From contig NZ_JADNYL010000006.1 of NCBI RefSeq assembly GCF_017168195.1, positions 1 through 64,000 of the forward strand: 64,000 nt of DNA, in the 5' to 3' direction. Position numbers and translations under genes: made by a program. This document shows positions 46,979 through 56,054 of the stretch, one piece after another. This DNA comes from Thalassotalea sp. G2M2-11 (GTDB lineage Bacteria > Pseudomonadota > Gammaproteobacteria > Enterobacterales > Alteromonadaceae). Under the pieces are notes generated by a model that worked only from the letters and a program-made list of their open reading frames with translations, was not told the origin of the DNA and made no database searches. The first letter of the stretch is position 1, and every line of letters starts with the position of its first letter.

Positions 46979-47135
46979 ACAAGAAATAAAAACGTAATAT
47001 ACTGATAATATTAGATAAATTTATAATGGAGCGAAGAAGGAGAAAATCAAGACATAATATGTCAAACGATTATTTAGCCAATTTGACCAGTGGATTAGTC
47101 AAATCAGCTAACAGAGAAAGAAAGAGAATAGTGGA

Positions 47136-47972
47136 TCAACTAATAGGTAATTGCTCGTTGCTGCCCCATTCAGCCCAAGAACCATCATAAACACGCAGGT
47201 TAGGGAACTCAGCAATATCAGCCGCAAGCGCCAGTACGCAAGCAGTAATGCCTGAACCACAAGAAAAGACTAACGTTTGGTTTGTCTGTGCTATCTCAGC
47301 AAAACTTTGTTGTAATTGCGCTTTTTCAACTAATTGACCTTGAGAAATGAGCGTTTGAAAAGGTAAGCTTTTTGAATTTGGAATATGACCACTTCTTAGC
47401 CCCTTTCTTGGCTCTGGTGTTTTGCCCAGAAAGCGATTTTCTGCACGAGCATCTATGATCGTAGTGTCATCATCGTCAATGGCTTTAAGTACATCACGAT
47501 AATCGCAAAAGTATTGCGGCTCAAGGCTACAATGAATGTCTCCTTGTTCAATGGTCATATGCTGAGCAGGCTCAACCGCATACCCTTGCGCTAACCAGTT
47601 GGGTAAACCACCATCAAGCACTGCGACATTGCTATGCCCCATTGCTTTAAACATCCACCAAGCACGCGGCGCAGAGTAAATACCGACATTATCATAAACA
47701 ACAATTTGACTATCGCGATTGATGCCAAGCGCTCTCGCTGACTGCTGAAATTGTTCAACCGATGGTAACGTATGTGAAAACTCACTGTGACGATCAGAAA
47801 AATTATCGTTTAAATCAAAACGGCGAGCACCTTGAATAGTGACTTGCGGCCAACCGTGCTCAGGCTCAGGTATACCAGCAACCGGAGGAATACTGGCATC
47901 TAAGAGCACCAAATTTGGCTGTTTAAGAATTTGTTTTAATGATTGGGGGCTAATTAACTGGGAATATGGCAT
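47136..47972 (-). CDS. sseA: 3-mercaptopyruvate sulfurtransferase
   Basis: The 278-aa protein has two rhodanese domains. The active-site loop in the second is CGSGITACVLALA (near residue 238), matching the CGSGVTAC loop of E. coli SseA rather than the CRKGVTA of thiosulfate rhodaneses. It moves sulfur from 3-mercaptopyruvate to acceptors such as cyanide or protein thiols. Conserved segments include IPGARRFDL-like IQGARRFDLN and LDGGLPNWLAQGY. It stands alone on the reverse strand, upstream of the psp operon. Confidence 0.92.
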   Translation of the reverse strand: MPYSQLISPQSLKQILKQPNLVLLDASIPPVAGIPEPEHGWPQVTIQGARRFDLNDNFSDRHSEFSHTLPSVEQFQQSARALGINRDSQIVVYDNVGIYSAPRAWWMFKAMGHSNVAVLDGGLPNWLAQGYAVEPAQHMTIEQGDIHCSLEPQYFCDYRDVLKAIDDDDTTIIDARAENRFLGKTPEPRKGLRSGHIPNSKSLPFQTLISQGQLVEKAQLQQSFAEIAQTNQTLVFSCGSGITACVLALAADIAEFPNLRVYDGSWAEWGSNEQLPIS

Positions 47973-48076
47973 TTATCATTATACTTTGGTTAATCGTTAA
48001 TGATAAAAGTAGCGAACAATAAAAAAAATGTACAGCGGATAGCAAGAGAAAATGATGTTTAACGATAAACAATCAT

Positions 48077-48226
48077 TTACAGTGTGACTGTTTCCAATAA
48101 ACTACTGGTATCACATGCTGTTAACACGCTAGACTTTCCTTCTAACGCACTGACAATAAAAGAAATAGCCACAATCAAAACGGCTGGGGACATCATTAAA
48201 CTAAACAGCGTCACTAAACTTAACAT
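48077..48226 (-). CDS. Possible 49-aa single-pass membrane protein
   Basis: An open frame of 49 codons (MLSLVTLFSLMMSPAVLIVA...) with a hydrophobic stretch at residues 3-27 and a polar tail with one cysteine. GGAG lies seven bases before ATG, a clear ribosome site. On the opposite strand the same bases encode nothing convincing. It may be a small membrane peptide, but it could be chance in a 500-base gap between sseA and dusA. Family and function unknown. Confidence 0.45.
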   Translation of the reverse strand: MLSLVTLFSLMMSPAVLIVAISFIVSALEGKSSVLTACDTSSLLETVTL

Positions 48227-48440
48227 TTGCACTCTCCATAGGTTGTTAATAGTAAAGACGCATTAACTAGTACAAAGGTTGTGCCAAAGATCGAATTAAT
48301 CCATAAGTTATTGAATATTAAATATATTTAATTCTTACAATTTTAAACCCTCTAGAAACATCTTTCATCAGTTGCTAGAGAGTTAGCTAATTTAACCACT
48401 AATTAGTAATTTTTCTTATCAATTAGTAAATCAATAAAAT

Positions 48441-48482
48441 AACATTCACCTCTCAATATTCCGAAATTGGGAGGTGAAATCC
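48441..48482 (-). terminator. Possible terminator after dusA
   Basis: TTCACCTC (48445-48452) and GAGGTGAA (48471-48478) form a stem, extended by a weaker CAAT/ATTG pair. On the reverse strand it is followed by TGTTATTTTATTG, a modest T-rich tail. Confidence 0.5.
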
Positions 48483-48487
48483 CGATA

Positions 48488-49474
48488 TCAGGACATGTTA
48501 GTTTTACCAACGAGTGAAAAAGCTTCATGCAAAATAGCGCTATCACCATTTTCTCGTCGCGAATTTTCACTTAAATATCGTCTAAATTGTTTGGCTCCGG
48601 GCAAACCATTGCAAAGTCCCAACATATGACGAACAACATGCCAGACTTTTCCGCCATTTTGAACGTATCGGTCAATATATTCAGCCATCTGTTCAATAAT
48701 TTCGCCACGAGACAAAATAGGTGTCGTCTCTCCCCATAACTGCTGATCTGCTTGAGCAAGAAAATATGGGTTTTGGTAAACTTCTCGACCTATCATCACC
48801 CCATCAATATGCGCTAAATGTGTGATCACTTCTTGATAGTTTTTGATACCACCATTAATAGAGATTTCCAGCTGTTGAAAATCTTGTTTTAATTGGTAAA
48901 CGCGTTGGTAGTCCAGTGGTGGCACTTCACGATTTTGTTTCGGGCTTAAGCCACTTAGCCATGCTTTACGCGCATGGACAATAAAGTGCTGACAGCCCGC
49001 TTGCGCAACAGTATCAATAAAGGTATGCAAAAATTGATAACTGTCTTGATCATCAATCCCAATACGTGATTTCACCGTAATAGGAATATCAACAACATTT
49101 TGCATTTGGTTAACACACTCGGCAACTAATTCAGGCTCTGCCATCAAACAAGCACCAAAGCGACCATTTTGTACACGATCAGACGGGCAACCCACATTAA
49201 TATTGATCTCATCGTAGCCCTGATGTTCGGCAATTTTGGCGCATTCAGTCATCGCGTTGACATCACTGCCACCTAACTGTAGTACCACAGGATGCTCTTC
49301 ATTATTAAATGAAAGGTAATCCCCTTGACCAAACAAAATAGCACCTGTGGTTACCATCTCAGTATACAGCACCGTGCGCTTTGACATAACACGATAAAAG
49401 TAACGACAATGGCGATCCGTCCAATCGAGCATGGGCGCGACGCTAAGCTGATGTTTTTTAAAGCTTTTATTCAT
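48488..49474 (-). CDS. dusA: tRNA-dihydrouridine (20/20a) synthase
   Basis: DusA reduces uridine 20/20a in the D loop of tRNA with FMN. The 328-aa protein has SVAPMLDWTDRHCRYFYR at the N-terminus, INVGCPSDRVQNGRFGACLM with the catalytic cysteine near residue 100, the HARKAWLSGLSPKQNR segment, and INGGIKNYQEV. The first ten codons (MNKSFKKHQL) differ from the displaced copy at 50478-50525, showing that the 5' end was replaced by an inserted element while the reading frame was kept. The gene is intact. Confidence 0.95.
   Translation of the reverse strand: MNKSFKKHQLSVAPMLDWTDRHCRYFYRVMSKRTVLYTEMVTTGAILFGQGDYLSFNNEEHPVVLQLGGSDVNAMTECAKIAEHQGYDEININVGCPSDRVQNGRFGACLMAEPELVAECVNQMQNVVDIPITVKSRIGIDDQDSYQFLHTFIDTVAQAGCQHFIVHARKAWLSGLSPKQNREVPPLDYQRVYQLKQDFQQLEISINGGIKNYQEVITHLAHIDGVMIGREVYQNPYFLAQADQQLWGETTPILSRGEIIEQMAEYIDRYVQNGGKVWHVVRHMLGLCNGLPGAKQFRRYLSENSRRENGDSAILHEAFSLVGKTNMS
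49415..49453 (-). repeat. dusA attachment repeat, gene copy
   Basis: Codes for SVAPMLDWTD within the working gene. It matches 50478-50515 over most of its bases, with the conserved blocks ATCCGTCCAATC and ATGGGCGC. Differences are mainly at third codon positions, so one copy came with the element. Confidence 0.7.
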
Positions 49475-49552
49475 TAATGGTTAACCGCTTATAGTATAAG
49501 ATTCAATCGCTTTCGTATTTATAAACAAATACTTTCTTTCAGGTAGGACAAC

Positions 49553-49572
49553 GGTGCCCCCTTAGTGCCCCT
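49553..49572. repeat. AGTGCCCCT motifs inside the dusA-side end
   Basis: GGTGCCCCC at 49553-49561 and AGTGCCCCT at 49564-49572. Further copies are at 50409-50417 and 50439-50447, inside the other end of the insertion. Such paired short repeats resemble arm-type sites of a tyrosine integrase. Confidence 0.5.
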
Positions 49573-49613
49573 CAAAAAGTAGGACTCCTATTTAATGAAT
49601 ACTATTTATTATT

Positions 49614-50342
49614 TCAGAATTGGAGTCGCAACCAAAATGAGCTGACAGCCATAATAGCAAAAATATACGGAACTCTGTATTCAATAAATATTTTGAAGTG
49701 CAATAACTTGAGATATTTAAAATGCTTATTTAAGTACTTATTATCATCCTCACTAAGCTCATAAGGAAAAGAAAAAACAAAATCTGAATCAATATTCTTA
49801 TGAGAGTGCCTTTCTAGCCCTATATCTTTTAATAGATCTACTATTGATTCAGTTTGATAGTTATCTGCGCCATGTACTTCTATTAAATGCTTTGTACCAT
49901 GGAGCTCATCATAACTGTGAAACTGTACGCGACTAACATCAATGTTATTGTTCTTTAGGAAAGTTTTTATTTTAACTTCTGAAAAATAAATAATTAGAGA
50001 TTGCTCAAACTTTCTCTTATTACCTTCCCCCGTTATTGACAAATAATAATTTTCGTAGCTTGACCAAAGAAATGCTAAATAGAGAACTAAACTGTATATC
50101 AACGCTATGAATAATGCCCAGCCAATAATTGCTGGACTTGATATTGTCCCACTAACAATACCTATACCTGAACCTGTAATTTTAATTCCTGCAAAGTTAT
50201 AGATTAATGAAAACATAGCTAATAGTACTAGTGTTTTTCTATACTTAACCCCTTCTTTGTCCTCAAACTCTTTAGCCTCTTTAAAGAATCGACAGTTAGC
50301 TCTATCCCTGTCATTTATAATTAGAAGTTCTTTTTGAATCAT
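49614..50342 (-). CDS. Membrane protein of unknown function inside the dusA insertion
   Basis: A 242-aa protein with hydrophobic helices near residues 38-56, 73-93 and 222-240, and a soluble charged section between about 95 and 215. I do not recognise a family. The start at ATG 50342 is preferred over a GTG four codons earlier. Its AT-rich codons differ from dusA. It is the only gene in the insertion, so if the element confers any trait, this protein should be responsible. Membrane cargo of this sort is sometimes phage exclusion, but there is no direct evidence. Confidence 0.7.
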   Translation of the reverse strand: MIQKELLIINDRDRANCRFFKEAKEFEDKEGVKYRKTLVLLAMFSLIYNFAGIKITGSGIGIVSGTISSPAIIGWALFIALIYSLVLYLAFLWSSYENYYLSITGEGNKRKFEQSLIIYFSEVKIKTFLKNNNIDVSRVQFHSYDELHGTKHLIEVHGADNYQTESIVDLLKDIGLERHSHKNIDSDFVFSFPYELSEDDNKYLNKHFKYLKLLHFKIFIEYRVPYIFAIMAVSSFWLRLQF

Positions 50343-50408
50343 AGTAAAAAACACTTATTTTAATAGAAGAATGACTAACATTTTCAGTTAATAAAAATAC
50401 TCGAAAGA

Positions 50409-50447
50409 AGTGCCCCTCGTCGGGTTTGCAAAATCACTAGTGCCCCT
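50409..50447. repeat. AGTGCCCCT motifs inside the distal end
   Basis: AGTGCCCCT occurs at 50409-50417 and 50439-50447, the same motif as at 49564-49572. These are 31-69 bases from the displaced dusA fragment. Confidence 0.5.
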
Positions 50448-50477
50448 TGATGCTCGCTAGCCTTTTAAAAATAATGA

Positions 50478-50525
50478 ATCCGTCCAATCTAACATGGGCG
50501 CAACGGAAAGCTTATGATCATGCAT
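50478..50525 (-). pseudogene. dusA: Displaced 5' fragment of the original dusA
   Basis: From ATG 50525 on the reverse strand the frame reads MHDHKLSVAPMLDWTD, matching DusA residues from HQLSVAPMLDWTD on, then loses similarity after 50478. This is the original start of dusA, cut off by the insertion. Its promoter, if any, would now drive transcription into the insertion. Confidence 0.8.
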
Positions 50526-50898
50526 TCACTTATAATCTCTTAAACTTTGGAAGATAAATGAATAGCTTTATACATTCATTCACCCGATAAAAAATAGTCG
50601 CCTAGTATACAACGAATGGATAACGTTCAGCAAAGAAACGATGGCTTACTGCTAGCGAACTAAGCGATATGAGAACGACAAAACCTACACTATAAAAGTC
50701 TCGACTTCGATTGCCAGTTTAACTTCGCTCAAATATAGAACAAATGCGAAACTCTGCACTGAGCAAAAAATGGATTAAAAAGGTTTTAGCAATACACCAT
50801 TTTCGCAGTAAGTGAGGCGTCTAAATAATAAGCTGTTATACTCATCGTACTCGAACTAGTGTATTCCCTCTAATAGCTAAAAAGTTGAATAAGTTACT
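50526..50898. other. 373-base region with no recognisable gene
   Basis: No convincing frame, hairpin or repeat is seen on either strand. It probably holds the old promoter region of dusA (reverse) and the promoter of the 237-aa membrane protein gene (forward). Confidence 0.5.
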
Positions 50899-51612
50899 AT
50901 GCCTATTCTGACCGAGAAATATAAAGCCCCCAGCAAAGTATCTTATTATGGCGGACTTTGTGCGCTGATTTTTACAATTGTCCTAGCGGGATTTGGACCA
51001 GGGTATGTAGACACACTCATCAGCGGCAAAGGCTCACCATTAATCCTTCATTTCCATGCGATAGTTTTTGGCGGATGGATCGCTCTATTTTCAACTCAGG
51101 CTATATTGCCCGCGATAGGAAGAATGGATCTACATGTAAAACTAGGAAAGTTTGGTATAGGGTATGCCGTCTTATTGGTTGTCGTCGGACTAGCTACTAC
51201 CATCAATAGAATCGCATTTTATTTCAATGATAAGCAAGAAGCATTAGCCAAAGCATTTCTGATAGCACCACTTAGCGATATGATAATTTTTCCTCTCTTT
51301 TTTGCATCAGCTATCGCTTATCGGCATAAACCTGAAATTCATAAACGCCTTATGCTTGTAGCAACTGTAATGCTTACTATAGCCGCGGTAGGAAGAATGT
51401 CATTCTTACCGTCATCGTACATCGTGACGACTGCTGTGTGGTTGTCTCCCATATTGATCGCCATGAGTTACGATTTTTATAAGAAAAAGATCATACATCC
51501 AGCCTACATAATCGGTGTCGCTACTCTTGCTTTAGTGCCTTTAAGAAGTGAACTTACTGCTACCGATGAATGGCAAAGTTTTGCGAGTTGGTTTATTTCC
51601 GTTATTACTTAG
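50899..51612 (+). CDS. Multi-pass membrane protein of unknown function
   Basis: A 237-aa protein with about six or seven helices (near residues 18-36, 52-68, 84-102, 122-138, 148-166, 170-186 and 195-210). Histidines in LILHFHAIVFGGW, RMDLHVKLGKFGIGY and HKPEIHKRLM recur at membrane edges, a pattern seen in several heme- or metal-binding membrane families, but I cannot assign it. It is transcribed alone. Confidence 0.65.
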   Translation: MPILTEKYKAPSKVSYYGGLCALIFTIVLAGFGPGYVDTLISGKGSPLILHFHAIVFGGWIALFSTQAILPAIGRMDLHVKLGKFGIGYAVLLVVVGLATTINRIAFYFNDKQEALAKAFLIAPLSDMIIFPLFFASAIAYRHKPEIHKRLMLVATVMLTIAAVGRMSFLPSSYIVTTAVWLSPILIAMSYDFYKKKIIHPAYIIGVATLALVPLRSELTATDEWQSFASWFISVIT

Positions 51613-51721
51613 GGCGTGTTTTATTTCTGAAAGAACTTATGCACTGCGGGGGACACAGCAAGCGGTTGTACGCAGAGCCTAAGTCGGATTTTGGCTGGAA
51701 AATCAATTGGTCGATGTAACC

Positions 51722-51757
51722 GTCAGATTTGATTGAATTTCGCTAATCAAATCTGAC
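51722..51757. repeat. 13-bp perfect inverted repeat
   Basis: GTCAGATTTGATT (51722-51734) and AATCAAATCTGAC (51745-51757) with a 10-base loop. It sits between two convergent genes. It lacks a clean T tract on either side, so it is a weak terminator candidate. Confidence 0.5.
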
Positions 51758-51787
51758 AGTTCAAGTTTTGGCTACTTTTCAAATAAT

Positions 51788-52342
51788 TTATGCCGTCACG
51801 TTTTGCTTTAATTTGGCTGTTAGCTCGGCATTCGAGTTAACCATAATGTCTAAGTCTGCTTTTACTTCTTCAAGTTCATTTTGCAAAGCCCTTACACGAT
51901 TTATTGCCGCAATTTTTTCAGTTTTCATTTGCGCTTCACTTGCTCTTGTTGCAGCTAGTTTATTTTTTGTCTCTTCCAATAATTCAAGTAACCTGATCAC
52001 GTCTTTATTTTCTTTAAACAATTGATCATTTTGAATTTTACTTTCAATCGGCTCATCTTCTTCAATAATTTCATCCGCTTTCTGACTAAAATAAAGATAA
52101 AGCAAACGCAGTCCATAGAAAGTACCCGTTAGCAATAACACCATCATATATTGATGTTCATTATTTGCTAATGCTAAATGCAATCGTTCACTCACGCTTG
52201 CTTGACTAATAAAGAGATCAATAAAGAAGCGATGATGCCATAACAACCAAATCAATAAATAGACCAGTATAATGTTTGGCGCTTTCGCTTGGGAGCGGTT
52301 AAAAAGTAAGATGGGTTTCACATATTTTTTAAACATAAACAT
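51788..52342 (-). CDS. Membrane protein with C-terminal coiled coil
   Basis: A 184-aa protein with two hydrophobic helices near residues 20-38 and 60-82, then an acidic segment (EIIEEDEPIES) and a long coiled coil to the end (LLELLEETKNKLAATRASEAQMKTEKIAAINRVRALQNELEEV, shown as pieces LLELLEETKNKLAATRASE and ALQNELEEVKADLD). The coiled coil lies in the cytoplasm or periplasm, which I cannot tell. No family recognised. Start is uncertain: 52342 and 52336 are both possible ATGs. Confidence 0.6.
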   Translation of the reverse strand: MFMFKKYVKPILLFNRSQAKAPNIILVYLLIWLLWHHRFFIDLFISQASVSERLHLALANNEHQYMMVLLLTGTFYGLRLLYLYFSQKADEIIEEDEPIESKIQNDQLFKENKDVIRLLELLEETKNKLAATRASEAQMKTEKIAAINRVRALQNELEEVKADLDIMVNSNAELTAKLKQNVTA

Positions 52343-52504
52343 CCATTTAAATGTTGAGCAAGCTATCAACGATAAATATTAACGCATTTAAATCTCAATG
52401 GCACTATCAGATGTCAACACACGTTAATTAACAAGCTCACATTAAAGCATATCAATGCAAGGTAAATACGACTATGTTTAACTTTTGATACGTATGTTGA
52501 TATC

Positions 52505-52981
52505 ATGCCCAAGCATCAATATTTATATCGGACAAGTTACATGGGTATCTCGCCAGAACAGTTACTAGAACAAGCTAAAGCCAGTTGTCAAAAACGTGGT
52601 GCTCGATTTACCCTCGCTCGCGAGCAAGTATTCAAGTTACTGACACAGCAAGATGGCGCCATTGGTGCCTATGAATTACTTGATCAGCTCAAAGCCATTG
52701 ATCCAGCAGCTAAACCGGCAACGATTTATCGCGCATTAGACTTTTTAAGCCAACAAGGCTTTGTCCATAAAATTGAATCCATCAATGCTTTTGTATTGTG
52801 CCATCATTTTGGTGACTGTGATCACCCCGTGCAATTACTTATTTGTGACAATTGCGGTCATGTTGAAGAAGTACAATCGAATGATTTTGATAATGCCCTA
52901 CGTAGCCTAGCGATTAAAAAAGGCTTTGCCATCTCTCACCAAATTGTCGAAGCCCATGGAAATTGTCAGGCATGCCAATAG
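52505..52981 (+). CDS. zur: Zinc uptake regulator (Fur family)
   Basis: Zur represses zinc uptake genes when zinc is plentiful. The 158-aa protein has the Fur-family winged helix with AKPATIYRALDFLSQQGFVHKIES, close to E. coli Zur (AKPPTVYRALDFLLEQGFVHKVES). Zinc ligands include Cys in ICDNCGHVEE and GNCQACQ, and His in LCHHFGDCDH. The ATG at 52541 (MGISPEQLLEQAKASC) aligns better with E. coli Zur than the ATG at 52505; the longer form is given here. No Zur-regulated gene adjoins it. Confidence 0.92.
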   Translation: MPKHQYLYRTSYMGISPEQLLEQAKASCQKRGARFTLAREQVFKLLTQQDGAIGAYELLDQLKAIDPAAKPATIYRALDFLSQQGFVHKIESINAFVLCHHFGDCDHPVQLLICDNCGHVEEVQSNDFDNALRSLAIKKGFAISHQIVEAHGNCQACQ

Positions 52982-53116
52982 CTCTACATTTCTAGTTAAT
53001 CTCAATTTCTATGCAACTCATCGCAGTAATCCCTCACTCGACTTAACCTCATTTAATAAGTTGTGATATAAAAACCAGTTAAAAAATTATATAAAGCACA
53101 TCAACTTGGAAACCCT

Positions 53117-55474
53117 ATGAAAATATCAATAAAATCTGCTTTATTGTGTTTTGCTGTTGCTGGTATCGGTAACGTCTATGCAAAAAATACAATTGAAACT
53201 GATAAATTTCGTCAGCTAGAAGAAATATTACCAACACCGAATACTTACCGCACAGCATCTGGTGCCCCTGGCCACCAATATTGGCAACAACAAGTCAATT
53301 ATGAAATTGATATTACTATTGATGATGAAAACCAACGTTTAACTGGCTCTGAAACGATTGAATACATCAATAACTCGCCTGATACGTTACGCTATATTTG
53401 GTTGCAATTAGACCAAAATAGACTAAAACGTGATTCTGTTGCCAATAGCATCAGTGGCGCACCTGGCAAGAAAATTACTTATCGTGGTATGCGTGGTATC
53501 GTTGAAGCAGATAAATTTGACGGTGGATACGAAATAACAAAAGTTACTGATTCAAGTAACGATGCAATGCGCTTTACCATCAATAATACTATGTTACGCA
53601 TTGACTTAAACAAGCCATTAAAACCAGGTAAAAAAGTTGAATTCAATGTCGATTGGAATTACCAATTACATGAACAAAAAGTACTTGGTGGTCGCTCTGG
53701 TTATGAATACTTTGAAAAAGATGATAACTATTTATACGAAATGGCTCAGTGGTTCCCTCGTGCTGTCGCTTATTACGATGTCATGGGCTGGCAAAATAAA
53801 CAATTCCTTGGTAGTGGTGAATTTGCGTTAGAGTTTGGTGATTATGATGTTGAAATCACAGTACCTGCCGATCACATTGTTGCTGCAACGGGCGTATTAC
53901 AAAACCCATCAAAAGTATTAACTAAGCAACAACGTCAACGTTTAGCAAAAGCTAAAACAGCCACAAAACCGGTATTAATTGTCACGCCAGACGAAGCGCT
54001 AGAAAACGAGAAGTCTCGTGCTAAAGCTACCAAAACATGGCACTTTAAAGCAGAAAATGTCCGTGATTTTGCCTTTGCTTCTAGCCGTAAGTTTATCTGG
54101 GATGCGCAAGGGTATAAAAAAGGCGGTACAGATACCATGGCAATGTCTTTCTACCCAAATGAAGGTAATCCTTTATGGGAAAAGTATTCAACCGAAGCTA
54201 TCATCCATACCATGGAGCAATACAACAAGTATACTTTTGATTACCCTTATCCGGTATCAATCTCAGTAAATGGTCCTGTCGGTGGCATGGAATATCCAAT
54301 GATCACTTTTAACGGACCTCGCCCAACATTGAACGAAAAAACGGGTGAAAAAACTTATTCTCGTCGCACTAAATACGGTTTGATCGGAGTAATTATTCAT
54401 GAAGTTGGTCATAACTACTTCCCAATGATCGTTAACTCTGACGAACGTCAATGGACATGGATGGACGAAGGGTTAAACACCTTTTTGCAATTTCTTGCTG
54501 AGCAAGCTTGGGAAGAAAACTACCCGTCTCGTCGTGGTCATGCAGCCAACATTACCAGCTATATGAAAAGCGCAAACCAAGTGCCTATCATGACCAACTC
54601 AGAGTCAATTTTACAATTTGGTAATAACGCTTATGGTAAACCAGCAACGGCGTTAAACATTTTACGTGAAACTATTATGGGTCGTGAATTATTTGACTTC
54701 GCATTTCGTGAGTATGCACAACGCTGGAAGTTCAAACGCCCGACTCCTGCTGACTTTTTCCGTACTATGGAAGATGCATCTGCCGTTGATTTAGACTGGT
54801 TCTGGCGTGGTTGGTTCTACACCACAGATCATGTTGATATTGCCCTTGGAGATATTCATTTATACCGTCCAAACAGCCAAAATCCAGACGTTGAAGAAGC
54901 TTGGGAACGAGCATTAGAAAACGAAAAGCCGACGTTTATTTCGGATCTTCGCAACAAAGGTCACTGGTTACGTACTAATGATAAGCCTGAGTTATTAGAT
55001 TTTTATAACGAACATGACAAGTTTACGGCAACCAATGCTGCCCGTAATAGCTATAACAGCAAACAAAAGAAATTGAAGCAATGGGAAAAAGATTTACTCG
55101 TTGATGATAGAAACTTTTACATTGTTGATTTTAAAAACAAAGGCGGATTGCCTATGCCAATATTACTGGATTTAACATTTGCTGACGGTACCACCGAGCA
55201 TGTGCGTATTCCAGCAGAGATATGGCGTAAAAATACCGATAAAGTCTCTAAATTATTTATCACCGAAAAAGAGCTAACGGCTATCGCATTAGATCCTAAC
55301 TGGGAAACAGCAGATACTGATGTAAATAATAATTACTGGCCTGCTCGCCCAATTAAATCACGTTTTGAACTGTACAAACGCAAGAAAAAAGACATGATGC
55401 GTGATTACAATGTTGAACTAAAATCTGATGAAGAATCAGATGATAAAGACAACCAGAAAAAAGAAGATAAATAA
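53117..55474 (+). CDS. M1-family metallopeptidase, exported
   Basis: A 785-aa zinc aminopeptidase-type protein with signal peptide (residues 1-22). The N-terminal beta domain is M1-like (YEIDITIDDENQRLTGSETIEYINNSPD, pieces YEIDITIDDENQRL and SETIEYINNS). The exopeptidase motif is GPVGGMEYPM (near 390). The zinc site is HEVGH (His428, His432) with Glu451 in WMDEGLN, the normal spacing. The C-terminal region ends in an acidic-lysine tail. It probably trims peptides in the periplasm. It is followed after two bases by the DUF6702 gene, so both form an operon. Confidence 0.93.
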   Translation: MKISIKSALLCFAVAGIGNVYAKNTIETDKFRQLEEILPTPNTYRTASGAPGHQYWQQQVNYEIDITIDDENQRLTGSETIEYINNSPDTLRYIWLQLDQNRLKRDSVANSISGAPGKKITYRGMRGIVEADKFDGGYEITKVTDSSNDAMRFTINNTMLRIDLNKPLKPGKKVEFNVDWNYQLHEQKVLGGRSGYEYFEKDDNYLYEMAQWFPRAVAYYDVMGWQNKQFLGSGEFALEFGDYDVEITVPADHIVAATGVLQNPSKVLTKQQRQRLAKAKTATKPVLIVTPDEALENEKSRAKATKTWHFKAENVRDFAFASSRKFIWDAQGYKKGGTDTMAMSFYPNEGNPLWEKYSTEAIIHTMEQYNKYTFDYPYPVSISVNGPVGGMEYPMITFNGPRPTLNEKTGEKTYSRRTKYGLIGVIIHEVGHNYFPMIVNSDERQWTWMDEGLNTFLQFLAEQAWEENYPSRRGHAANITSYMKSANQVPIMTNSESILQFGNNAYGKPATALNILRETIMGRELFDFAFREYAQRWKFKRPTPADFFRTMEDASAVDLDWFWRGWFYTTDHVDIALGDIHLYRPNSQNPDVEEAWERALENEKPTFISDLRNKGHWLRTNDKPELLDFYNEHDKFTATNAARNSYNSKQKKLKQWEKDLLVDDRNFYIVDFKNKGGLPMPILLDLTFADGTTEHVRIPAEIWRKNTDKVSKLFITEKELTAIALDPNWETADTDVNNNYWPARPIKSRFELYKRKKKDMMRDYNVELKSDEESDDKDNQKKEDK

Positions 55475-55476
55475 GC

Positions 55477-55971
55477 ATGATCCAACAAACATTGAAAATA
55501 CTCTTTGTTTTGATCATCCTAGGGCAAAGCACTAGCAGCTTTGCCCATCGGTACTTTTTTGGATTGACCGAACTTTCGGTTAATCCAAACCATCAAACCT
55601 TAGAAGTCATTCACCAATTCACTGCGCATGACATAGAAAATGCGATAGCTGAAATCAAACAAGAAAATTTTTCTCCCGAGCATAAACACTACGATAGCTA
55701 CATTAGAAACTATTTCAACCAACACTTTAAATTATTGATGAATAATGAAAACATCGAATTAGACTGGGTTGGTTTAGAGGTCAACCAAGGAAAAATTTAC
55801 GTTTTTCAAGAAGCCGTTTTCAAAAATAATTTAGCCGGTTTAGTGGTAAAAAATGATTTACTCGTCGATACTTACACTAAACAAGTAAATACTGTGAATT
55901 ATCAAGACTCTGTAATAAATGGCAGCTTAACGTTTACTGGGTCTAAAAAAGTAGCTACTATCGTAAAATAA
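55477..55971 (+). CDS. DUF6702-family exported protein
   Basis: The 164-aa protein has a signal peptide (residues 1-23, STSSFA) then HRYFFGLTELSVNPNHQTLEVIHQFTAHDIENAI, which matches the DUF6702 pattern I know from proteins next to M1 peptidases. Function unknown. It starts two bases after the M1 stop codon, so translation is coupled, and the pair probably acts together in the periplasm. Confidence 0.8.
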   Translation: MIQQTLKILFVLIILGQSTSSFAHRYFFGLTELSVNPNHQTLEVIHQFTAHDIENAIAEIKQENFSPEHKHYDSYIRNYFNQHFKLLMNNENIELDWVGLEVNQGKIYVFQEAVFKNNLAGLVVKNDLLVDTYTKQVNTVNYQDSVINGSLTFTGSKKVATIVK

Positions 55972-56054
55972 TAATTAGTATTCATTGATTTACATTTTGT
56001 CTCATTAGGTGCAAAATCATAATACTAGTATGAAATAAGGCTTTGAGAATATTC

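Larger units (their letters stand above)
49415..50515. mobile_element. Integrase-less insertion at the dusA 5' end (CIME-like)
   Basis: The dusA 5' region is present twice: at 49415-49453 inside the working gene and at 50478-50515 as a fragment in the same orientation. Between them lies about 1 kb with one gene (49614-50342) and four copies of the AGTGCCCCT motif. The 5' end of dusA is a well-described integration site for elements whose integrases rebuild the gene. No integrase is left here. The structure fits a cis-mobilizable or deleted element. Confidence 0.7.

Noticed and set aside
48084-48266. A 60-codon forward frame
   Set aside because: No ribosome site or protein-like features; it mirrors the better reverse-strand frame at 48077-48226.
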